Shown one piece after another: positions 35,544 through 47,300 of a stretch of DNA of 64,000 nucleotides. The stretch is from Amphimedon queenslandica (Eukaryota > Porifera > Demospongiae > Haplosclerida > Niphatidae), in the NCBI RefSeq assembly GCF_000090795.2, contig NW_003546633.1:1-64000 (forward strand), in the 5' to 3' direction. Position 1 is the stretch's first letter. Every line of letters starts with the position of its first letter. The position numbers and the translations under genes are program-made. The notes below the pieces were generated by a model. It saw only the letters and a list, made by a program, of their open reading frames with translations, was not told the DNA's origin and ran no database searches.

Positions 35544-37858
35544 TTAGTTTAGTACATTCATTTCTTGCAGCGTTGTTATTTGCTTCTTCATTTCTGTTAT
35601 CTCTTTCTTTGCTGATTCCTTAATCAAGATCTGCTCCTAATAAAAATACTAATAATAATGTACATTCAATAAAAGTATTTCTCATAGCTAGCAATTTCTG
35701 CTAAAAATCTTACATTGTATGTAGGTCAAACTACCAGCTTTATGGCATCTATCATAACTTTTCTTTCTACATTTAGCTCTAGTTCTTACTCTCTTACTTC
35801 TATCTGAGGTATCTCTTCTCTTTTCATATCATTGAAGGATTCCGTAGTGAGAATTTCTTCATACAATTCATTAATTTTTTCTTTGAAATCTCTTCCAAGC
35901 ATGGTTCCTTTTGTCTTCTCCTCACTGGGCACATTCTTTGGTAAGCAATAGTTTCTATTAAAATATCTCTGAAATCTCCTCATTGTCTTATTAATGTCAC
36001 TGCGTAGAGCAGTTGAAAATGATGTAAATGATTTTTGAATGTCTTCCTCTCTGTCTGGAAACAGCTATATGAAGTAACAAGTGTATGCATGATAAGAAAT
36101 ATAGTAATATAATAATAGAAAATTATAAATACTACAATTTTACAGGCATATAATATAAACTTTAATTTCATTCAAAAGCCTCCATATCACTGTTTTATGG
36201 CAAATTCTCAAGCCATTTATGGTAAAATATACAGGAATTTCATAAAACTTAGCAAGGATATCCTTATGTTGTGCATCAATTTTAACTTTGAGCTGATTCC
36301 GGTCAAAATACATAAGAAGTTTTTATGAATCTTTAAAGTTGCTCTATATGCTACATGTGTATAAGGCTTGCAAGCTCATAAAGTATGCTTTGTAGCTCAC
36401 TCAGCATGCTTTCTGGGAAACCCAACCCTCCTGGCAGTCAAGTATTAGTAGAGGCTAGTCAAGTACTATTGTCCCTATAACTATATATTGTCCCATTTTG
36501 TCGTATCGCCTCTCCTTCCTTCCATCTACCATTAGACTCTGGAACTCTCTCCCAAGTAACATCAAACAATCAACCTCTATCTCTTATCTAAAATTTTATT
36601 TGGATAGTAAATTTTAATTTTAGTTATTGATTTTTATGTTATCACCTCATCATGTATTTATTCTTTTTTTCAATTAGCATCAGCTATTTATTCTTAAAAA
36701 AGTATTACCAACAAGAAACGGCACAGTCTCATTGATTTGCAATATTCAATTATACTTATGCACAAATCCATGCACACTGTTTAAACTATACATGTACATT
36801 ACCAAGAGACCATTATAATAATTTGACATTACTAAAATACTTAAATAATAAACACAAATGTCCTCTCATTTAATCTGTCTAACACTTTGCTCAAGCTGGC
36901 TGAATTTATTATATTACATGAAGTGCTTACTGTGCCAATAGCAGTGTGCTAGTTTTCTGATAGCACTTTTGCTTTTGGTCTCATCACATGTGCTTAGTGC
37001 TTGCAAACTGATTATGAAGCACTTGAAATTAAGTACAAGTATTTTATTAGATAAAGCCTGAGGCTGGATCAAAAACTTCAAAAGTAAACCTTAAAGCACT
37101 TTTAAGCACAAGCACTAACAGTGCTTGAACACAACACTGAAACAAACATTGTAGATAACAAATAAGTTTAACATATGCAACCAACCACACTGTCTCATCA
37201 GTACTAAGACAAATTTACAATATTACGTTAGGCCAGTGTATACTGTCGATTTTTAATCAAAAAATGGACTTTTGTTTTGTCAAATGCTTTACTCTAGAGT
37301 GGAGCCAAATTCAACTCTATCATCAATGTACTATATAGTGGGTTTATATTTCAAGGATAATAAATTTCACAAATGACCCCAATCCAAAAGTTTGCGGAAT
37401 TAATGTTCACAAATTTGCACTAATCTGCTATCTTGTACCATATTAAATACAATGTAGATTTCAAAAAAATTAATTTCACAAATTTTGAAAAATCCATGAA
37501 ATTTGTTATCCTCAAAAATAACCTGCTATATGGTAACATCAGGACTAGTGTAACATTGTAAATCAGCCTATTTAAAGGGTTGGGGGTTTGTTATTTTTAA
37601 TAATGTCTCAGTAGTCTATATACAATGTACCTCAATCATTTTATCACTCGTGGCTTTCATAGCTTCACGTATTTGTTCAATAAATAGCATGTGAACCTGA
37701 TCAACCAGAAATCGAGGTGGGTACTCATAAAACTCAAACATTCTCGTGTGTGAGTCGAAGACATCTTGAGAAGTAACCTAGAGGAATAGGATAGAATAGA
37801 GGTAAGAAGCAGCTCATCTAAAGTATGAAAACAATCATATGCTCACAGATTTCTCCAT
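35544..37858 (-). CDS. MIS12: Kinetochore protein MIS12 homolog
   Basis: Four in-phase exons on the minus strand: 37847-37858 (only four codons, MEKS), 37631-37777, 35798-36064 and 35544-35636. They give a 172-residue protein, somewhat shorter than human MIS12 (about 205). Exon 2 has the aromatic EFYEYPPRFLVDQVHMLFIE helix, matching the conserved N-terminal FFGFTPQT-type head of MIS12. Exon 3 has the FNRNYCLPKNV segment aligned to the conserved ILLP motif, followed by coiled coil that continues into exon 4. MIS12 scaffolds the kinetochore complex linking centromeric chromatin to NDC80. The tiny first coding exon is the least certain part. The gene is head-to-head with UBE2Q, start codons 330 bp apart. 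Intron 2 is about 1.6 kb and carries a MITE and a LINE tail. Confidence 0.72.
36489..36617 (+). mobile_element. 3' tail fragment of a non-LTR (LINE) retrotransposon ORF2
   Basis: A plus frame encodes SYRLSFLPSTIRLWNSLP followed by a short tail and TAA, the typical C-terminus of ORF2 in CR1/L2/Jockey-type LINEs, where an R-x-WNSLP motif ends the protein. No RT core is seen upstream, so this is a 5'-truncated copy inside MIS12 intron 2. Confidence 0.6.
37328..37534. mobile_element. Palindromic MITE in MIS12 intron 2
   Basis: Inverted ends around TACTATATAGTGGGT and ACCTGCTATATGGTA, with inner inverted blocks AGGATAATAAATTTC and GAAATTTGTTATCCT. About 207 bp, non-coding, related to the TACCGTATAG family. 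Confidence 0.5.
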
Positions 37859-38188
37859 GACAAGTACTGAAACTGTCCAAACTGTATCAAACAACTATCA
37901 AGCAGCTATCAACCAAAACAAACAAGGCGCCAAGATTGAAGATTTGCTTAGATTTCAACTTTTCGAGAAGAGGTGTGCCGAACCACGCCCATTGGGTGTG
38001 GTTCTAAATTGCTCTAATTTCGTCCGGCAAACAATCACTCTCTTACAGTCTCTCTGTCCCTCGCTCTCCCTTGTCCCTCTAACCCGTGCCTTGTTTTGAA
38101 GAGACTTTGTGCTAACTTATACTCACATTTCATCCTGTACAACACACTTACTGCCTTCCCATCTCCACCGTCCACTACTGGTCCTTCA
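37859..38188. promoter_or_regulatory. Probable bidirectional promoter, MIS12 / UBE2Q
   Basis: 330 bp between divergent start codons. It contains CCACGCCC and GGGTGTGG (37983-38001), an inverted pair of Sp/KLF-like CACCC boxes. No clear TATA box. Transcription starts cannot be placed from sequence alone. Confidence 0.5.
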
Positions 38189-41100
38189 ATGACGAGTAAC
38201 ACTCTTCGCCTGGAGTTGAGTATTCTAGAGAAGCACTTCCCGCCCGACCATGAGAGGTTCCAGATACCACGAGCCACCCCTGATGAGATGACTTGTGTCT
38301 TTCTAGACTCCAAAGGCACCAAATACTCGATACAGTGTCATTTATCAGTGAGAAAAATAATAAATATAATTCTCTATTTTTACACGATATTTAGACCTAT
38401 GATTGTTGTTGTTATTGTGGTGATGTGTAATGCTTTATGTTTATTGCTTTCATTGAAATGATATGTCATTGGGTTACTTTAATTATTTGTACACATAAAC
38501 ATTGATCTCTGTTGTCTCTCTCTCTCTCTCTTTTATTAGCCTAGTAACTATCCCACGGTTATGCCTGTTTGGTTCTCCGATTCTGATTCTCCGATTATCC
38601 CAGCACTTGTTGAGCAGCTAAATGATGCTTCAGACTCCCACCTCTCCTCAGCTACCCATCCCGTGAGTCAATAGGCCGTCAAGTGTATTTATTGCAATGA
38701 GGGTAGGATTGTTGTTAAAATTATTTATGCCATATTTTGGATACTCTTTTATTATCTTACAACATTGCATAATGTTGTTGTAACATAGAATTCCCCTGTA
38801 TGAATCCCAAAAATCTCGTGAATAATAATAATAATTGGTATACAGTACATTACATGTGCATATAATGTACTTCATTGATTGACATAGTTTTTTGTAATAC
38901 ATATATTTCCTCAATCTGGTAATTTTTTAATTTTTTCCTTCCCCTTTATCTCTTTTTGTGTTTCATTATCTGTCTTGGCCACACTATTTCTTCTCCTTCC
39001 TGTCTCTCTCTGTCTCCTCTTCCCTTCTCTCACTCTTTTGTCTCTTCATGTATAGCTCTTGGCAAAGGTGCGTTACTTAGTGTCAAGATTATGCGAGACA
39101 TTCAATGTTCCTGTCCCGCCAGTGGTCGGTGAGCTGTTTAGTTTAGCTGCTTCAGCTGCTCATGTGAGTATTATGATGGGAAGTTGGGTACATGTGAATT
39201 GTCTGTAAATGTGAATTGTTCTGTACATAACATTACCCTGCATTGTAGCTCCCTCCTCCATGGTTGGCTGTTATTTTATATCTAGATACATGTATTGTGT
39301 GTTTACATCTCAATTCATCTCTTTCTTTATACCTTTTGCCTTCTGAATTCTTTCCCTGTCTCTCTCTCTACTTCCATTCCTTTATTACTTCTTTGTTCTT
39401 TTCTCTCTCTCTCTCTCTCCTCTTTTCTCTCCCTCTGTCTCTTCCCCTTTCTTATTCCTCTTCTATTCTCTTATCTCCTTTGTTTGGTTTATTTCCTCAG
39501 ATTGATAACACTGATTCAGGTGGTGAGGATATGCCTAACCCAGGTGAAGATGACAGTGATGATCAAAGTGTAGAGGGAGCAGTCGGTGGCTGTGATGAAG
39601 ATGAGGAGGAAGATGAAGGTTATGATATTGATGAAGAGGAATTGTTTGGCGAAGACATAGATCTTAAGAGAAAGTAAGAGAAAGAGGGTAGAGGGTACAG
39701 ATACAGTATGTTTATGGAGCTAGTTTATTTATCACTTATTATCAGTTATTTTCTAAGGTAACTGGATAATTAGTATTAATGAGAGTACAAATGTGTTTTT
39801 GTGTGTTGAGTCATCATGATAATTCATGTGGTATACATTGGGTGCTGTGTCTTTTATTATCAAAAGGACACCTATTGTGCATGTAATATTAGTAACACAC
39901 ACAATAATCTCTTTCACTATTGACTCTAATCAATCATTGAGACATTTGTAATGTACATGTACATGTACATGAATAATCACTATTAAGAGACAGACTAATT
40001 TGAATTAAATTCCTTTCTCTGTCTCTGACTCTATGGTATTTATACATGTATGTATGTACATGTACAATGTAGCGCCCATCCTTATGGTTTACTTTACATG
40101 CATATACAATCTCACTTTTGTACACATGTAATGTATTTTGAGTGATTTTAGTTCATATTATACTTTTATGTTAATAATCTCTCTCCTCTTTTCTCTCTCT
40201 TTCAGTGATCAAGAGGACATAGGTGCTGACACTGGTATTGCCGATGAGAACAAGGCTATATTAGAGAAGGTACGGTTGAGCACTCGACAGGAGTACATAC
40301 AAGGGGGAGGAGCCACGAGCTCTGTAAGAGCCTCTGACCGTCTGATGAGAGAGCTAAGGGATATCTACAGGTCTCAAAACTTTAAGGATGGTGAGTCATT
40401 GAGTTGGTGTGGTTTAAGTAGTAATAAGTACATGTACATGTAAAGTGAACTTCAAACCTTAAATGTGTCCTCCTTAAGATAAAGACATCACAAAGTTATG
40501 TCTAAACTAAGTGTTAAAGGACACTGTTAGTAGTGACATGCTTCATTGTTTGATAATGAGGCCACTTTCTATTCATTGAATAGATTGCAAAAGGCAACAG
40601 AAATTGCCTATCATGCCTTAGGTTGAAGTCTAATGGATGGAAGATTGTATGAAGGCTTTTATTGAAAACACAGCTAGGATATTTGTAGTAATAGTGTCTA
40701 TTAATAGGCTAATAGCTTCTGCTAATGATTGATTGGCTACAATCAATTGATTGATTGTGGGTGCATGACCTGATGGTGTTCGCATTCAAGGTTTACTGTT
40801 TATCGTATCTGTGGGATTATACACCATAGGGTTTTGTAAGTTCTTGTTTCTCTTGGGAAAAGCACAACTTGTTTTGAGTTGATTATTTTCAATATTGGCT
40901 TGATTATATGAAAGATCTCTATCAGAGTTTTCGTAATAATTACGGTGATGTACATGTGAGATGCATCTACTCAAGTTTAATCATTTAATAAATTATTTGT
41001 GATAATTCTTATTAATCAAATTAAGATTTTGCAGCCTATTCTGTTAATTGATGGTCACTGTAAAGCTTTAATTGCTAATATAAATTCAATTTTTATTTTA

Positions 41101-44007
41101 TTGATTATTAGGCATGTATACAGTTGAACTAATAGATGAGAGTCTGTACAACTGGTACATCAAATTATTTAAGTAAGTACAGTACATGTACTACATGTAC
41201 ATGTACATGTATAATTACATGTATATACATTGTACATGTATGTATTGTGATGATAAACATCATTATTGTATTATTAAGATTAAATCATTTCAAATTAGCT
41301 AAGTTACATCATAGTTAAGTCAATTTGGAGAAGGTGACTTTTCTGTCTTATCATTTGCAGGACTCAGGGTATCAGTTGAAGATCCTGTACTAACGTACAG
41401 GGTCTTTCACCTAAATTTTGAGGAATTTTGAAAATTCATTACAAAATCCAATTTTGATCAGAATCAGCTCAAACTTGCTACACAACATAAGTACATGTAT
41501 ATGCATCTGAAAATGTAATAAAATTAAGAATTCTCTCCTTTTCATTTTTGGCAAAATTTGACCAAGACCCTTGTACAGGGTATTTGGCCCAGCTTTTGAG
41601 CAACTCCTAGTTTGGTCAGAATCAACTCAAACTTGCTACACAACATAAGTATTATGCATCAGAAAATGTAATAAAAAATTAATGAAGATTTCTCTCATAG
41701 TTATTTTTGGCAAAATTTGGCTAAGTACCCTGTACTACACTACAGGGTCTTTGGCTCATTTTTTAGTAAGTTTGTCAATTTACTGACAAGAAACTTCTTG
41801 AATACCATGCCGAAATATTATGGAAAATCCTGTTCCTTAATATAAAAGAACAGGATTTTCCATAATATTTCGGCATGGTGCAATACTTAGAAAGTTAAAT
41901 GTAATTAACCTAAGCTTAGAATACTTTTGACTATTGATATACTGACATACTGTATTATTGAGAATTGTTTTTGTGTGTGATTTGTTAATTAACAATTACT
42001 GATAAAGCTACATTTGTGCAATATCAAAATTTAGAATTTTTGTCTTCTTCAAATGAGCCACTTGAGAAAAAAATTATTCCTTTATCTAAATTGCACTAAT
42101 CCTTAGTGTTTTCTAAACTTTAAAATTACCTGCTAAGGCTACTGTACTGTAGTGTCATTGTATATCTACATTATACATTGTGTAATTATACATTGTCATT
42201 CTGTGTACATGCATACATGTGCATGTACATTATACATGTATTTTATTCCCTTATGTACATGTATGTACAGTATATGACTGTTTTGTGTTGTAGGGTTGAT
42301 CCTGACAGTCCGTTATCCGAAGACATGAAGCGTCTGAAGGAAAGCGAAAACATGGACCACTTCCTCTTTCACGTCGTCTTTGATGACAAGTTCCCGTACA
42401 CCCCACCTTTTGTACGACTGGTAAGACCGGTCGTTAAAGGCGGCTATATCCTAGCAGGTGGAGCTATCTGTATGGAATTATTAACACCTCAGGGCTGGAG
42501 CAGTGCCTATACAATGGAGGCAGTCGTACTACAAATCGGAGCTACACTAGTCAAGGGAAAGGCGAGGGTTGTGTTCTCTCAGTCGAGAGGAGAGAGCTAT
42601 TCGTTAGCAAAGGCACAGCATGCTTACAAGTCATTAGTTAAAATACATGAGAAAAGTGGTACGTATAATGATGACATTGTATCTTCATTGCTGTGTATAC
42701 TGAGACATTTTTTTCATTGGGTTTAATTTTCATTAAGTTTGTGTGTTTCAGAGAAAAGCTTTAGAGTAAAATTAACTTTAACCCTCAGAAATTCCCTAGC
42801 AGCATTAGCATCTTGCCCTCCTCAAGCCAGTTTTAAGATTTTTGACTTGATTTTGTACCATTGTCGTACATATACATGTATGTGTAATACATTTGGAGCA
42901 GCTTTAAAAATTAATAAAAATTCAAATTTAATTGGAATCAGCTCAAAATTGATACACAGCATAAGGACGTGTCTACATACCAAAAAAATTATTAAAATGG
43001 GAATTTTCTCCTAGCCATTTTTGATGAAATTTGGCCTGTGACCAAAGGCTATAATAGCCTTTGGTTGTTTGTTTGATTTTGGAGCAAATTTAAAAATTCA
43101 TAAAAATCCAAATTAATTTTGATTGGAATCAACTCAAAGTTGATACACAGCATAAGAACATGTATATGTATTAGAAAAAATTATAAAAATTTGAAAATTT
43201 ATCCTAGCCATTTTGACGAAATTTGGCCTGTGAACAAAGGCTATAGCCTTGGGTCGCTGGCTGGATTTTGGAGCAACTCTTAAAATTCATAAAAAAATCC
43301 AAATTTGATTGGAATCAACTCAAAGTTGATACACAGCATAAGAACATGTATATGTATCAGAAAAAATTATAAAGATAAAGAATTCTCTCCTAGCCATTTT
43401 TGACAAAATTTGGCCTGTGACCAAAGGCTATAGCCTTGGGTTGTTGGCTGGATTTTGGAGCAACTTTAAAAATTCATAAAAAAATCCAATTTTGATTGGA
43501 AACAACTCAAAGTTGATGCACAGCATAAGAACATGTATATGTATCAGAAAAAGTTATAAAAATGGAAAATTTATCCTAGCCATTTTTGACGAAATTTGTT
43601 GCACTAATTTTTGAGCAACTTTTAAAAATTTATAAAAATCGAAATTTAATTGGAGTCAGTTCAGAATTGATTTAGAGCATAAGGGCATGTATATTTATCA
43701 GAAAAAATTATAAAAATCAAAAACGTTTTTTAAGCTTCTTTGACGAAATTTGGGCTGAATTTGATTTTTGGCCCCAATTTTTAACAACTTGACTAAGAGT
43801 TGCATGAGCTATGGGAAACCCTAAATACACCTGATATCACTCCCTGCCAATGTTTATTATAAATTTCGGGTTATTGATGTCCTTCTGCTATGTAGAATTA
43901 TTAATTAATAGTGATTTCTTACCATCTGGGCAGGAAACAATTGAATTTATTAATTATTATTGCTCTTCATTGCAGGTTGGTTTACTCCTCCACAAGATGA
44001 AGGCTGA
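38189..44007 (+). CDS. UBE2Q: Ubiquitin-conjugating enzyme E2 Q homolog
   Basis: Eight exons with consistent phases: 38189-38347, 38540-38662, 39056-39163, 39501-39673, 40206-40390, 41112-41172, 42294-42658 and 43976-44007, encoding 401 residues. The N-terminal RWD-like region starts [19 protein letters not shown], followed by an acidic linker in exon 4 (Asp/Glu-rich, as in vertebrate UBE2Q). The UBC core begins in exon 5 ([16 protein letters not shown]) and has the catalytic-site motif [18 protein letters not shown] with Cys at about residue 329, ending [10 protein letters not shown]. The enzyme accepts ubiquitin from E1 as a thioester and transfers it to substrates, often non-canonically. 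The last coding exon is only 32 bp. Introns 6 and 7 hold tandem repeats and a perfect hairpin. The gene ends 392 bp from the WASP stop codon (convergent). Confidence 0.92.
41395..41775 (+). repeat. ~185-bp dispersed repeat, 2 units, in UBE2Q intron 6
   Basis: Units with CAGAATCAGCTCAAACTTGC and TACACAACATAAGTACATGT; cores at about 41475 and 41640. Confidence 0.65.
41804..41879. repeat. Perfect 32-bp hairpin in UBE2Q intron 6
   Basis: Arms 41804-41835 (begins ACCATGCCGAAATATTATGG) and 41848-41879 are perfect inverted copies around a 12-base loop. The RNA would fold into a mismatch-free stem within the UBE2Q pre-mRNA on either strand. It could be a very young MITE, a small-RNA hairpin, or an assembly fold-back artefact. 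Confidence 0.75.
42890..43795 (+). repeat. ~185-bp tandem repeat array, 5 units, in UBE2Q intron 7
   Basis: Five head-to-tail units, each with a GATTGGAATCAACTCAAAGT-type block and CACAGCATAAGAACATGTAT, spaced roughly 160-190 bp. The largest array of the family in this window and the bulk of the 1.3-kb intron. Confidence 0.7.
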
Positions 44008-44398
44008 ACTCGACACATCCTCCCTCCCTCCCTCTCTCTCTATCTTTTCTTTATCAAATCACCCACCTACTCTCACTCTGTCACTGACGTGTGCAAAGTC
44101 ATTTCACTATTATTACTATCAATGATATTATTACATGTATTTCCTCTCTCTGCTTCCTCTCTGTATAAATTACTCTGTTATTGATTCCTTCTCTCTCTCA
44201 CTGTTTAGTTTTCTCTAGAAAACAATTTATTATCAAGACTATTTTTTATTTAATTTCCTGCATGATGAAAAATTATTGTTAATAAATCTCATCTCAGACT
44301 CTAGTATTAGTCTACTAATAAACCACACAGCTAATAATAAATTATAAAGTTATAAAGCAACACAATCAGCAGCTACATAGCTGGATCCATACACCTCA

Positions 44399-47300
44399 TC
44401 AGTCCCAGTCCTCTTCATCATCATCCTCAAACTCTCCATCGCTGTTATCTGCAAGGGAAGGAAAGGGAAAGAAAGTTTATTTACATGCACCTCACTTGAC
44501 GTGTTAAGAACAAAAATATTATTCTTTAGTTGTACATGTACTTGTACAGATTAAAAATACATTTATGTTGTGCGTTGTCAAGTTTAATATACCATAATGC
44601 ATGTACATGTAATTCACTTAATACATGTACATATATGCTTACATTCATTTTAACTCGAATTATTATTTTAAATAATAAAACGAAAATAATAACAATAACA
44701 TTCTCATGATGGTATATGTTACAGTATAAATACAAATAAATGTATTCTAATAAATGATATGGATGTACATGTAGTCTAAACAATGTGTGGAGTTCTCTCA
44801 TTGCCCACACTATAAATGCATGTGCACATACATGTACATGTACATGTATAGTTACATGTACATGTAACTATACATGTACATGTACCACTCCTTACCACTG
44901 TCCCCATGAATGGCATTGCTCCTCATTTCCAGTGCCCTAGCTAAGGCTCCAGCCATACCACCAACCTCTTCATCTGGTGACTTACTCTCTTCAGGCTCTG
45001 TATGAGCAACCTGTAATGGAAGAATGAGATTGCAATTATTATTATAGCAATTATGCTGAGAACAATGAATTTAGCTATTTTATTGCATACATGTACATGT
45101 ACATATGTATTTCACACTTCACACTGGCATTAATCAGCTCTGGCATCATTCGTACACTGTTGTACATGTCAGTAATAATCAGTTACCCTATAGCTCAAAA
45201 CTTTCAAGGGTAAAACTTTCACGAATGAGTGACAAGAGAGATACATGTATTTGCTATTAAAACTTTCGCAAATGGCCCAGGTCCAGGTACTTAAAGATTG
45301 GGAGAGCTCCCACAGCATCAGGCAAATGAAAAGCATGACTGCAAGAGAGTTTTGTCAAGGTACAGCTAATAAAGGCCACCACACCCTTTTGAATTCTCGC
45401 GATGAAAACTTTCGGGTTTGCATCTAAACCACAAAATTTGCGAGAGTTTTTAACTTCGAAAGTTTTGAGCTATACAGTATTACATTTATTTATTTATCCG
45501 CAACTCACAGATCTCAGTGTTATCCCAGCCCTAATACTGGAGAGGAGGTTACCACGTGCATCATCAATCACTGGGAGGTTTGATGAGGCTGATGGTTTAG
45601 ATGATGGAGGAGGAGGGGGTGGTCCACCCCGCCCACTTGCAGGAGGAGGGGGAGGAGGAGGAGCACCTAGAGAGAGAGAGGGGGGAGGGAGGAAGTGGGA
45701 GGGAGGGAGGGGGAGGGAGGGAGGGGGAGGGAGGGAGGGGGAGGGAGGGAGGGGGAGGGAGGGAGGGAGGGGGAGGGAGAGAGGGAGGGAGGGAGACAGA
45801 AAGAGAGAGAGAGGGGGGAGGAAGGGAGGGAGAAGGGAGAGAGTGAGAGAGAGAATGGTTAAGATGTCAATGGTGGTTTCCCAAGCGTGTTAACAAGGGC
45901 TAACAGTTGATGAGTCTAAAAGGATTCTTGTGTATTATGAATGTTATTTTGTTTGACAGATTGTTATAAGAAGGTAAATATCAGAGACATAAGTAACACA
46001 GCTAGTAGCTAGTAGCTACCAGCAAGGTCCAGCACACCACCACTACATACATGTATGCATATTCCAGATTTCAATGTTTATACATGTACATGTATACTTA
46101 AATGCTGTATGGCTCCAAATTTTTGTCAGTCAAAATTCGTCAAAATCGTTATTTCTTGTTAGAATTAATTTTCGTCATAGTTATTATAAATCCAAAAAAT
46201 TTCATCGGTTAAAAACTTGGTCAAGTAAAAATTCTTCATGTACAATATATAATTTCTGACTGACAAAAATTTGGAGCTACAAATGTATATACATGTACAT
46301 GTGTAGTATGCATCATTTTCTCCTTCTCTCTTCTCTATGGTGCCCTTTTAATTTCTCTTACCAACTGCAGGAGGTGGAGGTGGTGGTGGGGGAGGAGGGG
46401 GAGCTCCACCGCTAGGAGGAGGAGGAGGGGGAGGAGGAGCAGCTCCTCTTGGGGGAGGGGGAGGTGGTCCACGGTTTCCACGAGAAGGCGGAGGAGGGGG
46501 TGGGGCATGGCCTCGGTGAGACGGAGGGTTAGGTGCCTTGGCAGTCTTTGATGCCTCAAGTTGGCGAGTTGCTTTCTCAATGCCGCCATGCTTCTCAACA
46601 AAATCATAAATGAAGTCAGCAGTCTCTTTGTCCTTTAGCTGCTCTTCTGTCACACCAACGGAGTCAAGGAGGTTCTTCCATTCAGGTTTAATGTTACTGC
46701 TCTGTGAGGAGAATTAGGAATAGAGTGAGGAAGAAAGGTAATAATAGGAGAGGAATAGAGGAAGGAGAGAAGTAAAGGTACATGTACATGTAAATTACTG
46801 ATTTACATACAGTGTACATGTACATGTAGAAATGGGTAAAAAGGTGTACAAATGTACATGTAGAAAAGAAAGGAAAGAAGTCCATGTACATATTGTGTAT
46901 AATAGGGAAAGAGAAAGCAAGAATAATGGTAGAAGAAGGTATGTTGTAACTGTCAGGTGTAACATAAATGCCACACATTATCAACTAATACACAACAAGA
47001 ACACATACTGTACATGTACATACATGTATGTAATGACTAAGAGTATTAATTGTACAATGTACATGCTAATCTGCATGTATAATGTATATGAAAGTATGCA
47101 TAACAGTAAAGTACTGTATGAATGTTTATCTTACATTGAAAGCACCAGTTTGTGGATCCCAACCAACATGAGCCAAATGCCTATTGAAATAAAACAAGAA
47201 TAATAATCAGTGAATGATTGGGTGTGTGTCATTTGATACATGGGCCCGGTCTTCAGTACATGTATGTACATGTACACAATATAATTGAGCAAGTGATTGA

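Noticed and set aside
39264-39573. Ser/Leu-rich plus frames before UBE2Q exon 4
   Set aside because: Product of the CT-rich pyrimidine tract in the intron.
42890-43795. Regular repeats as a possible CRISPR array
   Set aside because: Units of about 185 bp are diverged throughout, with no short identical repeats or unique spacers, and the context is eukaryotic intron.
45402-45893. Gly/Arg-rich open frame
   Set aside because: Lies across the GGGA microsatellite in WASP intron 8; composition comes only from the repeat.
46335-46607. Leu/Pro-rich minus-strand frame
   Set aside because: Alternative frame of the poly-proline exon 7 of WASP, where the true frame is clear from the CRIB and WH2 context.
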